64,000 nt of DNA, taken from NCBI RefSeq assembly GCF_040954835.1, contig NC_090716.1, positions 4,327,605-4,391,604 on the forward strand, in the 5' to 3' direction. Below are positions 48,901 through 60,081 of the stretch, piece by piece. A program made the translations under genes and the position numbers. The notes below the pieces were generated by a model. The model was not told the origin of the DNA. It did no database searches and saw only the letters and a program-made list of their open reading frames with translations. Source of the stretch: Lepisosteus oculatus. Taxonomy: Eukaryota > Chordata > Actinopteri > Semionotiformes > Lepisosteidae. The first letter of the stretch is position 1. Every line of letters begins with the position of its first letter.

Positions 48901-50442
48901 CATGGACATTTTCAAAACCTAAAAAGTATTTCAAAGCATCTGCTTAGGGTTTTGCCAGGTGAGCCAAACACAGAAATGAATCAACAGGTTGGGATGGCAG
49001 GTTAAGACTCTGCCTTGTTATTTTTTTTGTCATGAGTTACATTACAATCACTGCTTATTTTTTCAGATATTTTTAACATTTTATCATTTGGAATCCTCCC
49101 TTGTATCTTTGTCTTGGATCACAATGATGATCTCTTTATGCCTACATGGTGAATGGAAAGGTGCAGAAAGGCTCCTTGCACTTCCCCACCCTTGAAGACA
49201 TTTGTCTTGGCATGCTATAGACTCTGCTGTTATGTACAGGAGGGTTCCGTGCAAAATAGAAGGCAAGTGTGTTCCTTGCAGACGTCACCACAAGTGTACA
49301 AGTCTCCCTGGGAGTTATCCTAACCTCCTCTGCCCTGGAGTGGCAGTAGGTATCACTGGGGTGGAGTGGAGTGGGTGCCATTGCTTGGAGCACTCCAGGC
49401 ACAGTCAGCTGGTAGCATGACCCAGGCTGTATGATCGCCCTGCTGTGACGGAGTCTTACCCAGTCAGAGCCAGTAGGCGAGGATGAGGAGCGGGTGCAGA
49501 TCTTCTCCCCAAGTCGGGCTTGAACAATCACCTGCACCGTCTGGAACAAAGGGATAATGCGGACGTTCACCATCAACAATTAATTCATTTTTCATGTCAG
49601 CGAATGTTTTAAATGCGAGTCGTCATTTTGCATAAAGGTCACTTAGAATTATTGAACTCTACCTCTACCACTGACTCACACTGCTGTTTTAACGTGGATT
49701 TAAGTTGGATGTTTTTTTTTACTTTGTTGTTGCTGCTGTTGTTCCATGTTTAGGTTTGGTGTTTCATTAAAGTCACTGTATTGGAGAATACATGCAAATA
49801 AGCATTTCATTGCACTTGTGCAAATGACAAATAAACTGAACTGAGCATGGAGATGATAATCATCATCAGAAATAAATATATTAATGGTGGGTTATATGTG
49901 AAATGACAGCCCGACTAGCTCTGTTGATAGAGAATGAGACTCATAATCTCAGGGTAGTGGGTTCGTGTCCCTCGTCGGGTGCCAGGTCCTCCATGTTGGA
50001 GGCTGGGCACAAGGCTAACATACCTGTACCATAAAAAAAAACATTACTGTTGCTGTCCCTACATGCCAGAAGGCATAATGGGCAAACATCCATCCATATG
50101 TGAAATTAGTTACCATATCATAACACAACTATTTTTGGGTACTATTCTCCCAAAACTTCTAGCCCAATTAATAAAATAGAACTGCACGGCAAAAAACCTT
50201 AACTATTATGCATGGCCTTCGCCAAGACGATTGTAACATTTAAACATTATCATAAGGTATTTCACATCTATTAATATTCAAAGACACCTGGAATACTACG
50301 TTGGCGCCACTGATGAATATATTTACATGAACCCAGGAACCGCATCTTTTTTTTTATTTTCGAGCCACAGTACCTTTAAGGCAAAAAATTTGATGAATTT
50401 GTCCAAGTCCTTTTTATCCTGTGGGCTCAAATCGCTGTCCAT
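39917..50442 (-). CDS. ATG13: Autophagy-related protein 13, 17 coding exons, 546 aa (513 without alternative exon)
   Basis: Adaptor of the ULK1-FIP200-ATG101 complex that starts autophagosome formation. Coding exons: 50442-50374, 49540-49460, 48594-48475, 47814-47768, 47102-46962, 46588-46548, 45653-45557, 44610-44512, 44350-44257, 43522-43424 (optional), 42883-42790, 42347-42208, 42058-41938, 41540-41463, 41237-41125, 40451-40323, 39994-39917; total 547 codons in frame. Start [20 protein letters not shown] and end [10 protein letters not shown] match ATG13. Exons 1-8 form the HORMA domain ([39 protein letters not shown]), which binds ATG101. A Ser/Thr-rich disordered middle follows. The LC3-interacting motif is in DDFVMVDF. 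The conserved C-terminal [20 protein letters not shown] segment follows it. An acceptor lies just before the ATG, so a non-coding first exon exists upstream. Introns hold SINEs. Confidence 0.97.
40477..40830 (-). mobile_element. 5S-derived SINE, 5'-truncated (copy C) in ATG13 intron
   Basis: The complement reads 'aaaaccgagatcctgactct', 'atgaattggcttcattactc' and 'gccgtcgcatcatccaggtg', ending at an ATT-rich tail. The 5S-like head is missing. It lies between the ATG13 exons at 41125 and 40451. Confidence 0.8.
43424..43522 (-). CDS. ATG13: Conserved alternative 33-codon exon of ATG13
   Basis: Exactly 99 nt, phase 0 on both sides, with acceptor 'tatag' and donor 'gtgagt'. It encodes [20 protein letters not shown] followed by [13 protein letters not shown]. 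From memory, the human long isoform (517 versus 480 aa) carries a 33-residue insert of the same length at the same place, ending LAFSHQ. It can be skipped without a frameshift. Role unknown; it lies in the disordered region after the HORMA domain. Confidence 0.85.
45765..45880 (+). repeat. tRNA-like SINE head upstream of 5S-derived SINE copy B
   Basis: 'cctagcagctcaaccattaa' is A-box-like and 'gtcacgggttcgagctaggg' contains a good B-box. The body between this and 46015 is not recognised. Confidence 0.4.
46015..46333 (+). mobile_element. 5S-derived SINE, 3'-truncated (copy B) in ATG13 intron
   Basis: The clearest 5S-like head in the window: 'taaagctcagcaggttggag', 'cctgaccagttcctggatgg' and 'gagacttcctgggaaagcaa'. 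The body runs to 'gtcctggccctgac'. The 3' half is absent. Confidence 0.85.
48122..48186 (-). repeat. Degenerate tRNA-derived sequence
   Basis: On the minus strand 'gtgattagctcagtttgtag' and 'agagcatgtgctatgacatg' carry a good A-box and D-arm; the B-box ('gaagctcagtcc') is decayed. It lies in an ATG13 intron and is not a functional tRNA. Confidence 0.5.
49720..49847 (+). repeat. Short interspersed repeat, family 'gacaaataaactgaactga' (copy 2)
   Basis: 'tattggagaatacatgcaaa' then 'taagcatttcattgcacttg' then 'gacaaataaactgaactga', nearly identical to 33471-33580. In ATG13 intron 1. Confidence 0.7.
49909..50095 (+). mobile_element. tRNA-Lys-derived SINE
   Basis: 49909-49981 folds as a 73-nt tRNA cloverleaf very like tRNA-Lys(CTT): acceptor arms GCCCGAC/GTCGGGT and anticodon stem TGAGA/TCTCA. 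The anticodon loop reads CTCATAA (CAT instead of CTT), the D-stem is weak, and the T-stem has a mismatch and a changed B-box (GGTTCGTGTCC). It is followed by a tRNA-unrelated stretch ending near 'aaacatccatccat', so it is a retroposed SINE head rather than a working tRNA. Confidence 0.7.
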
Positions 50443-50456
50443 TATGGAAGGCAACT

Positions 50457-52134
50457 TTAAAAAAAAAAGCGAAAGATGATACATTTTACGGTCAGCAATA
50501 GCAATAGGAAATGTGCACAAGGTATTCTCAGACCGCATCTGAAACTAACACTAGGTGTACTGACGCAGCTTAAACCTACAGTAATACATACGTTTACAAT
50601 CTTACTAGTATTCAGTACTGGCTATTTGGTTTTATTTATCCGACGTGGGGAAGCCGTTTAGAAGACAATCACGAAGTTATTAACACCCTACAATAACTAC
50701 AGCAAATAGCAGCAATTCTGTTATCCTGGCTGACTCGTTGTGCAAATAATTAAAAATACAAACTATTACAGTAAATAATGTTTATGCTTTTTAATGCATA
50801 ATAGAGTTAGCATAAACAGACCCACGAATATTTAACGTTTAGAATTTAGAAAATACGCAATTGGTAGCAATTAAAACGTAGTCTTGTTGGTTCAAGCACC
50901 GTGATACTTACAGCTCATTACAGTATAAGATTACGGGATTCTTCGACTCTAATTGACGGTTTCGTAATTTTTAAGTATTAGTCAAACAGTTTTTATTTCA
51001 ATCCGTCGAAAAAGTCCGGTATTTCAAAACCATTCTAAAAAACTTAAAGAAACCAGCAAAACAAAATCTGCCAACTGTTCCATTTCTCTGTTTGTTTTCA
51101 TCGGGTCAGGGTAAGTAAAGCTAGCAGCGCTTCTGACAAGAGTCGCACTTTCGGTATTTCATGGCTGTATAACCATGCGTCATAACAATAAAACAATCCG
51201 AAATAATACTCTATATTTCTACTAATATTTTGTTTTCTCGATGTGCTCAGCTCTCTGGCTTTTGTAGTATTTCAGAGGTGAAAAGAAATATTGTCGAAAC
51301 TGCGCAGGAGAAATATTCGATATTTACGCTCTGCAGTCATGCCCGATGGAGGTGTATGTGGGTAGTTGTGTGGACTGTAAACAGACAGGTTTGCCTTTTA
51401 TTCTACAAAAAGGTACATTTTAATATTACTCAGTAGTACTACAGCAGTATTTGTGAGTTGTCTGATGCCCTGGAAACATTATGATACAACATGGTTTACA
51501 GTGAAAAGTCTTGTAATGATACAGCATTTAGATGTCTTTCATGATGCAGGCTAAAATCATATGAGTAATTTGACTTTATTGTGAACGCTGGCGTCATTAA
51601 TTACTATCACTGCTACTTAATTACTACTACTAATGTGAATTTATATCACTGCTACTTAATTACTACTACTAATGTGAATTTCAGGCAATAGACGCACTAA
51701 GAAAATACCTTTTGTTTTAGTACATTAAGCCCCGTTACCGTTTTGGAGGTTTTAGTCTAATTCACATTGCGTGGATATTCACAGAAGATCAAAGGTCTGT
51801 TTTATACATTGCATCTTCCTGAAAATCGTTGAAAGTTTTGGTTTAATGTACAGAGGGCGTGTGAGTCTTTTTAATGCAGCGTTTGTTTTTTTGGAATGTA
51901 GTTGTTTTGCCTTTTAGTATGTCAAGCGTCAGTGCGATCACGTCATTGATTCATGGAAATGGAATCAGTTCGGGAGGGTTAACGCCGACAAGACAGTCTC
52001 TCACACCTGTACCCTATCCAAACTAGCTACGCTGCGCACTGACCAAGCCCAACCTCTCCCATCAAATACTCCTAGCATTCAGTTCTTGGATGTCGTTGTC
52101 CCTAGTGAACTATTTATATCTGTGTCTCTCGCAG
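50457..52134. promoter_or_regulatory. Head-to-head ATG13/HARBI1 intergenic region
   Basis: 1.7 kb between the divergent coding starts. It should hold non-coding first exons of both genes: ATG13 has an acceptor-like 'tttttttttaaag' just upstream of its ATG exon, and HARBI1 has one ('tgtgtctctcgcag') ending at 52134. No single TATA-like or CpG-island core could be fixed by eye. It contains a 42-bp tandem duplication at 51599-51682. Confidence 0.45.
51599..51682 (+). repeat. Tandem duplication, two ~42-bp units
   Basis: 'atcactgctacttaattact' + 'actactaatgtgaattt' occurs twice back to back, nearly perfect. Confidence 0.85.
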
Positions 52135-52180
52135 GCCCTGCCAGACTGTTCACGTCGTTGATCGTGTTACAGGATCGGGG

Positions 52181-54064
52181 ATGGCTATCCCTATAGCTAT
52201 ACTGGATTGTGACCTTTTGCTCTACGGCCGTGGACAGAGGACCCTGGACAGGTTTGACATAGAGACCGTCTCGGATGAGTTCCTGTTGACTAATTTCGGC
52301 TTCCCGCGGGAATTCATCTACTACCTGGTGGAAATGCTGGGCGACACCCTGTCGCGGCCCACTCAGAGGTCGCGGGCCATCAGCCCCGATGTGCAGATCC
52401 TGGCCGCTCTGGGGTTCTACACCTCGGGATCCTTCCAGACCCGGATGGGGGATGCGATAGGGATCAGCCAGGCCTCCATGAGCCGGTGCGTCGCCAACGT
52501 GACCAAGGCGCTGGTGGAAAAGGCCTCCCAGTTCATCGGCTTCACGCAGGACGAGGCGACGCAGCAGCAGTGCAGAGACGAGTTCTACCGGGTGGCCGGC
52601 GTGCCCAACGTGCTGGGGGTGGTGGACTGCGTCCACATTGCCATCAAGGCCCCCAATGCCGAGGACCTGTCGTATGTCAACCGGAAAGGGTTTCACTCCA
52701 TCAACTGCCAGCTCGTGTGCGATCCGAGAGGCCTGCTGCTGAGTGCGGAAACCCACTGGCCTGGGGGCCTGCAGGACACGGCCATATTTCAGCAATCGAC
52801 GGTGAGCAGGCTGTTCGAAGAGCAGGTGCATCACGACGGCTGGTTGCTGGGTAAGCCTTCGTCGGCTCCTCCTTCGTTCCCGTCTTGGTTTGGTTTCACT
52901 GCTTGCAGAGGCCGGGAGCCGATGGGCCCTGCCTTCTCTCATCACATACTGTAGGGGCGGGATGCCAGACCCCTCGTGTTGCTCACATCTCTTTGGCTCT
53001 TCCCTTTCTTTCTGTAGAGCGGAATTATTTGCATCCACTCTTTAAATTTTGTAATGGCTCTTTCAATATCCCAGTGCCGTTTTTGGGGGGGGGGGGGGGG
53101 GAACGCATTTGGGGGCGGAGCAGTGGCAAAGGATCTACGCCTGTGGCTGGAAGGTTGCCGGTTCAAATCCCGTGGCCGGCAGAGGAATCCTACTCCGTTG
53201 GGCCCCTGATCAAGGCCCTTCACCCCAACTGCTCCAGGGGTGCTGTACAATGGCTGACTCTGCACTCTGACCCCAGGCTTCTCTTTCCCCATCTGTGTGT
53301 CTCATGGAGAGTGAGCTGGGGTTTCCAAGAATGCAAGAAATTATATAGGGCTAATAAAATGATCTTATCTTACCTATAATTTTGTTGGAGGGGGAAGTTT
53401 TAGATTTGCCACTTTTTCAAGCGGTGTCATGCTGGCGTGAGTTGTAAAATTTTACCGATTTCGCCATATTTAGTTTGCGTTTAACCTATTACCTGAATTA
53501 AACAGATGAACAATCTCATCTTTTAAACCATTTTTCTTTCTGATAATGTCTGTGCGTTCTTAAGCTTCTTACATCAAATCAAAGGTTGCTTGTATCCTCT
53601 CTGCCGTGCTCTTGTGAAGTGGGTAAAGATGTTTTTGTTTTTGCCTAGGTGTGTTGTTGATGTATCTGTGTGTTTTGTGCGTTGAAGGAGACAACAAGTA
53701 TCCTCTGAAGAAGTGGCTGATGACGCCTCTCCAGTACCCAGAAACCCCTGCGGAATACCGCTACAACATGGCCCATACGGCCACGCATGAGATCATTGAC
53801 CGGACTTACCGGGCCTTACAGACCCGCTTCCGCTGCCTGGACGGGTCCAAGGGCTACCTGCAGTACTCGCCCGAGAAGTGCGCCAACATCATCCTGGCCT
53901 GCTGCGTGCTCCACAACGTGTCCCTCCAGACCGGCCTGGACGCCTGGACCTTTGAGCGCACGGAGACCCCTGACCAGCCGGACGAAGGCTGCGAGCAGAT
54001 GGACTCCATGGACCCGGAAGCTTTCAGGATCCGGCAGGAGCTGATCCTCAATCACTTCAGCTAG
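52181..54064 (+). CDS. HARBI1: HARBI1, domesticated Harbinger transposase, two coding exons, 348 aa
   Basis: Vertebrate protein derived from a PIF/Harbinger DDE transposase. In mammals it is nuclear when partnered with NAIF1. Exons 52181-52850 and 53688-54064 give 349 codons including the stop, against 349 aa in human. Seen: start [20 protein letters not shown], a helix-turn-helix-like region ([16 protein letters not shown]), the DDE-4 domain with first Asp in [12 protein letters not shown] and second in [11 protein letters not shown], then [18 protein letters not shown] where human has Glu at the third acidic position. The C terminus [11 protein letters not shown] matches. The acceptor at 53687 was chosen because it gives the conserved LLGDxxxxLxxWLMTPL join; a stronger-looking acceptor 39 nt upstream would add 13 residues in frame. 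GC-rich third positions contrast with flanking introns. Confidence 0.95.
53086..53101 (+). repeat. Poly-G run
   Basis: About 16 consecutive G in the HARBI1 intron, immediately before a SINE. Confidence 0.85.
53111..53371 (+). mobile_element. tRNA-derived SINE, V-SINE-like (copy 2) in HARBI1 intron
   Basis: Head 'cggagcagtggcaaaggatc' (A-box) and 'ggttcaaatcccg' (B-box, near perfect). The body is as in copy 1 and the tail is 'ctaataaaatgatcttatct'. It makes up about a third of the intron. Confidence 0.85.
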
Positions 54065-55791
54065 CGAGCCCACCCGGAATATCCCCGAAGCCCCGGTTGT
54101 GTCATTGACGCAGTGACCGCTCCGGGGCGTCCCTGATGGTTTTAAAACGGGGAAAGTGTTCCTCGTCGAGTTTAATTTGTTTTCTCTTCCCCCAGCAGTC
54201 CATGTTGACAAACGCAACTTTGATGTTGACAAACGCAACTTTGAGAGAATCTGTCGTCTTACAGCTATGTCATGTAAAGTGTTCCCAAGATAAAGCTGAT
54301 AACGCTGATAAGAGTCTGTGTCCACTTCAGAAGGAAACCCCTCTGATTGACGGCCTCATTTTCCATTTGCGTCTGTCTCTGAGTAACATAATTTCATCTA
54401 TGTCTGTTCTTGCTCTAAAGGTGCTTTGTTAATGCACCTGTCATGGGCTTGGAGTGAGATATTGTAAGTAAGCCATCCCCTGCTCAGTGTCATTTTTGTA
54501 CTGTATCTCTTCAAAGCAGCGGGACAGGACCAGAGCAGTTCCTAACAACTCTTAATGGAAACTCCTGTCATGAGGGAAAAAAATCTCCTTTTTTATTTTT
54601 TTTTCCAACTACTTATACAACCACAAAAAAGACAGATGGAAAGCATTCATGAAAGCCCTGACTATATCCAGTTGTGGCTTATCTCAAGAGTAAAGATGGA
54701 TGAGATTGATATTTCTGTTTAGTCTCATTTTTCCAGTAACAGAAACAGGGAGAAAAACTGCATCATTTATTTCGGATTTCTCTCTGTAATGACATTTTTG
54801 TTAAAGAATCTTACTCCACATACTTTATTTTAAAAGAAAGTGTCTGGAAATGCACAAATTTATTAATTCAGTATGAAACTTCCTACGGAGGTCTTAATTG
54901 GACTTTACCAGAAGTACACTTAACAGTGGACACTGTCTTTTGCCCTTTTGTGAGCTGGTCTCCTTATCCGTGAATTATACAATACCATAATAATGAACAC
55001 TCTACTAACGGGTGAACAAATTGAGATCATTCAGTAATCCTCAGCTGTCACATTTTTTAGCTGTATTAAAACCAAGATAAAGCCTTCTTAACTTAAAATC
55101 TGAAATACATTTGAAATATATTTTTTTGTACCAAGCTTAAAAATTCTAATACTTATTTTTCCCCACACGTTTACACTCATTTCCTTGCACCTCCCAGAGA
55201 GATGTGAATTTGGTTTGATTGGCTATATAGATTGTCTGTCCCATTTAAACCCATTAGGAAGGGAGCTGAGTGTCCTATCTCCTCACTCTCTGCTCTGCTG
55301 GAGCTGTTCTGAAGCCATACTGCCTACATCAGGCAGTTGAGCTACATTAAATCTGTTCAGTGCATGTGTTTCCAGTTCATCCTTTCCCAATTAATCAGAC
55401 ATGATTCATTCCCTGGATCGTTTTTTTTTGTGAGGAATGGCACTTAAATTGTCCTTATTCTTTCCACAGTAGTCAGCGTGATGGATATGTACAAACCTAC
55501 TTTATTAGGTCCTGTTGGCTAAACTAAATGAGGTGTGCAGTTTGGACTGAATTAAATGAAGGCATAATCACTAATCTGATTCTGAGTGTATGTATGTCCG
55601 GAGAACAGGTTTGCATATGTTTATGCCTTACATCATGGGATTTAGTGACTTTTTACAGTATATCTATAGCGATACATCTGGTTCCATGGTGCGTAGAATG
55701 CATGCACTCCGTGTCTTCAGCAGCAGTAAATCAAAGTATGGAATTATGGACAGTGTTTTACTGCCTGTGTGGAAACCAGACATTGCCCAAA

Positions 55792-55990
55792 GAGAATCCT
55801 ACTCCATTGGGCCCCTGAGCAAGGCCCTTAACCTCAACTGCTCCAAGGGTGCTGTATAAATGGCTGACCCTGCGCTCTGACCCCCAGCTTCTCTCTCCCT
55901 GTCTGTGTCTCATGGAGAGCAAGCTGGGGTCTGTGAAAAGACAAATTCCTAATGCAAGATATTGTAAATGGCCAATAAAGTGATCTTATC
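55792..55990 (+). mobile_element. tRNA-derived SINE, 5'-truncated (copy 3)
   Basis: It begins in the body at 'gagaatcctactccattggg' and runs through 'caactgctccaagggtgctg' to 'ggccaataaagtgatcttat'. The tRNA-like head is absent. Confidence 0.8.
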
Positions 55991-56261
55991 TTTTCTTCTG
56001 TCTCAGCTGACATGGTCACCCCTCTTCTTATCTTAGGTCTCCAATAAACTGATTTTTTGGATTTTGGGTTTTCTTTTGACTGTTTTCTATATCTGACTAA
56101 TAAAATAGTTGATTAAAATCATGTTCACCTTAAATGGTTTAAAATTCCATCCGTGTTGCATTCTATTTATAATGTATAAATGTAAGAAGAAAGAAAGAGC
56201 TTACCCTTAGCCATGCCAGACTATTTCTTGAGTATAGATACTTGAGAAAGGGTTCCCTCCT

Positions 56262-56475
56262 CAGATGTAAAGACGGTGGTGGCCACTCAGCTCTTCCATC
56301 CTGGAGTCAGCTCTGGAATGGGACACTTTCTGTGTGGAGTTTGCGTGTCACTTCTGTGTCTATATGGACTTTCTCCAGGAGCTCCGGTTTCTCTGCCTTC
56401 CAGAGACACGCCACCTAGCTCAGTTGGCTTCTCTGACTTGACCATTTGTGTACGTTTGCCTGGAGTGTAGTCCTG
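56262..56475 (+). repeat. Interspersed repeat related to 3862-4136, tail lost
   Basis: 'ctgtgtggagtttgcgtgtc', 'tttctccaggagctccggtt' and 'cacctagctcagttggcttc' follow the same order as in the other copies. Confidence 0.55.
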
Positions 56476-58109
56476 TCTTGTGCTCTGTGCTTACTAGAAA
56501 TTAGCTTATTTCTGATCTTGGAAGGATTGCTGAAGTATATTCTATCTAAAAAATTGTCGCGGGCCTATTTCATTTACTCATTTTAAAACTGACATTTTTA
56601 GAAGCTAAAACACCACTTCCCATGGTCATGATTACAAATACATATGGATATTTAAGGAGGTTACAATAAGAGCTGAGGATGACAATTTAGAAATGCACAA
56701 TACCCTGTTAACACAGGCATAGATTTAAAAATGACAACAGTCTTCATTTCTAAATAATTTATCGATTAACAGAGGTCAGTTAATAAGAAAGGTGATTACT
56801 AGTAGCACTGAAAATAATGTTGAATTCTTGTACTGTATAAAATGAATTACTGTTATTAGAAACTATGTTTTTTTTTCATGTAAAGTTCGCCTTTTAGTTT
56901 CATTATGAAGATTTGCTTGGCGCTACAGGTACTGTGGGTTTGTGAAGTGATTCAGAACTATGCCAGCAGTGCTGATCCTGGCGAACAGGCGCACTGCGTC
57001 GGCGCTAGGACCTGTGCGCTCGGACCGTGGCGCTCCATTGTCAAACACAATAAATCAAAGTGCCATTTAATGAGATCTGGAGAGCGCGTTCTTACAAGGT
57101 AAAGAAATCTTTCCAACTTCAAAGCAGACTCGATGCGACCGACAGCGAGCGAGCACACACAGATCACGCCATTAAAAAAAAACAACAACAAACAGCAGCT
57201 TGTTTCAGGACCTTCCAATTAATGATCAGCAGGACCGGAGTCACAGTTCGCTGGCTGCATGCGTGATGTTGATGAAAACACCGAGTCGCCAAATTCAGCA
57301 CTGGCGTGTTGCAATGCAACTCTAAGTACGAGGAGCGGGGCAGTTTTCAGATTTGCCGTTGTTTTTCAGAATATACTTTTCAATCAACTTTCCACGCTGG
57401 TGGTTTTTGTGTGTCCTCCATTCACCTCCTCATAGTGAAGACCTTACCAATGTAAATGACCGACTGTCACCCTCCCACGGGGTAAGTTGTCTTATGATTC
57501 CAAACTATGATTTTAGCTACAACACAGATAAGTAGGGTTCTTCTGCTTCCAAATACCGCGAACAGGATCAAACTGTGTTAATAGACGCTTGCAAACTTGA
57601 AAAAGAAACTCCTGAAAGGGTCCTTACTTGGTGCTGATCTATACCAGAGTGAATCTTCGGGCAATGCTTCATTCCGCCCTTGAGCGGACTCGGGGATTTG
57701 GAGGAAAGTTACATTTTGGCTATACGTTGTAACTTTGTTTTACAGAAGAACAGCAAAAGTCTGCAGCCCGGTTCAAGTACAGAAGACAACTGCACTTCAT
57801 AGATTAGGGCTGAGGTTTACGCCTTCATCTTTCTGCACTAGGTAAAAATGTGTGTTCTTGGTTTGAGAGTTACAGGTAGTGCTGTGTTTCATCAACATCC
57901 CACCTCACCTGGGGAAACATCTCGTTTAAACCCAGGCTGTTTTAACGATGACTAAAGTACGGTAAAGTTAAGTAAGTTTTAACTTTTTCTTGTCAGGTTT
58001 TAGCAGTTGTGTTTTGACATACACTGTAATCAGCGTCTTCAGTTCTCGATGGAGGAGGAATGCCGTGTTAATCCTAAATATCTTTTATAAGACAGCTTCC
58101 TGGACAACT

Positions 58110-60028
58110 ATGACAGACGGGGGACAAGCAGGCAGGCTGAGCCGAGCCAAGGTAGTGATCCTGGGACGGGGCAACTGCGGGAAGACTGGTAAGGACTGGA
58201 AAGAGACATTTTCGCAGACACGCTCTCCTTAAATAAAATCTGCGGGGGCACAATGAGAAAGACAGCCGACGGCACGGTAAAATAGAACTGCATTCTTTAG
58301 TGTGAGATGCACTCTAATGAATAATTTTAATGCTCACGAGATTTACCGTAGCAACATGTAGAGAAAATCTACTTTGCACTGCGATCATTTAGAAGACGGA
58401 GAACAGGATCAATGCCCATATGTTACAGACAGTACAGCGCCTTGTGCCCAGTACGACTGTTGCATTCACGATGTCTGAACGGGAAAAAGAAAGGATTCTT
58501 AGAATTTGTGATATTTGGCTTATTTTGTATTGGAATAAAACTGAGTAATATTCAGTGCAGAGACTACAAGTGTTGCCCCTACCCCAAACAATATGGTTCT
58601 TATTGTAAGCTTGTTCAACTTTTGCCAACAACATATTAAGTTTCTATCGGCTCCGTTCGGTCTACAGCGCTCAGAAAGAATACATCATTTACAATACCGT
58701 CTGGATTGGAAGAACAAAGAAGGCACCCATATCTTTTCAGACAGTCTGGGGGGATTTTCTTACAGCGGGAAAACCTATTCCTCGAGTAAATTATGACCCA
58801 TTTCCACTCGGCCACTGAATTGTGTTTTTGCTGTTTTTTTGTCTGGATTTCTAAGGTATCGAAGTATCAAATAATGAGTGAATTCCATTTTAAATTTCCC
58901 ATTTGCAAATATAGAGAGTGCCTTGTGATGCCCTTTTTTTAAACCAGGATCACTATTCCATAAAAACTGTATAGGCTGCAAAGGAAAAAGTAAAGGTTTA
59001 TTCCAAAGGGAATAAGTCTCCACAGTCTAAACGTTGTTTTTCTTTTCTTCTCTTTTCAGCATGGAATAAACCTGTACTTGTTCCTTTGCTTCCATAAACG
59101 TTGTCGGGTAGAAATGGCTGTACTGTGGCTGGAACACATCTAGAATAATAACAAATCTGCAAAAGAAAAATTTAGATTTTACTCCAAAAACACAATATGT
59201 GTGTGAGGGAGGGGGGAGGAGGGTGTTTCCAACATTAAATATTAGAAACAGCCAGCTTTTAGAAAAACTTGAGGAGTGAAACTCCATGTTCTGTTTTATT
59301 TCAGCATTGTGTGTCAGATTCATCACCAAGCGCTTCATTGGGGAATATGACCATAAAAAGGGTAAATAAGCTGAACCGAGTTTAGTGTTTCTTCTTTTAT
59401 AATACACGTAGGAATATAGCCTTATAAACCTGAAATTGTTTCTTTTTGTCTTTACTCTTTTTTAGAAGTAACATACAGGTGCAGAAAAATTGTGGACAAA
59501 GAAGCCATTGATCTTGAGATACTGGATACTGCTAACAAGAAGGTATGAGCAGGGGTGCCTGCTAGTTCGTCTGTTGGACTGTTAATTTTTCTTTCTTGCG
59601 CTGTTTACTTTCCAGCCTCTTGAAACTGCACAGTTACGGGGGCCTGCTTTTCGTCGTCATCTCGCATGTCGACTTCCAGACAGGTCTCGGCGCACACAGA
59701 GCCGCTATAGTGAAGAAGGCACCTGTGGACACGTCCGAGTCCTTTGGAGCCGAATCAGAGCTTCTGTTTGCTGAACACGCGGTGCAGAACAGCAGCGGGC
59801 CTGGTCAAGTAGCGTTCACGACCAACAGGTCACGACGCTGAACAAAACAGCACCCAGGCAGGAAAGACAATTACAGAACAAAACAGCTACTGGTCGTGAG
59901 TGCATGAGATCAGTACCATCCCCCACTTTCGTCTTGTCATGTGCTCATTCTCGTAAAAAGTGATCTGCAATCACAGAAATCACAGAGGAGGGTAAAGAAT
60001 AACAAAATCACTCTTGTAATTCTTCAAC

Positions 60029-60081
<53 letters not shown>

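Larger units (their letters stand above)
54065..58109. other. HARBI1-GTPase spacer with HARBI1 3' flank and GTPase 5' region
   Basis: No coding exon recognised. A 23-bp direct duplication ('atgttgacaaacgcaacttt' units) is at 54202-54245. 54250-55790 is AT-rich with nothing I can name. Repeats lie at 55792-55990 and 56262-56475. 56970-57170 is the most CpG-dense patch ('ggcgcactgcgtcggcgcta') and a candidate GTPase promoter or first exon. A possible acceptor 'ttgttttacag' ends at 57746. Confidence 0.4.

Noticed and set aside
49909-49981. Functional tRNA-Met
   Set aside because: The body is lysine-like, the T-stem and B-box are damaged, and a SINE-like 3' part follows.
52079-53038. 319-codon minus-strand open frame
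   Set aside because: It is antisense to HARBI1 exon 1. GC-rich coding DNA easily gives long shadow frames, and its protein shows no family motif.
59596-59841. Extra exon in the GTPase intron
   Set aside because: It is open for 81 codons but matches no GTPase segment; exon 3 (ends 59542) and exon 4 (61021) already join in phase at the G3 region.
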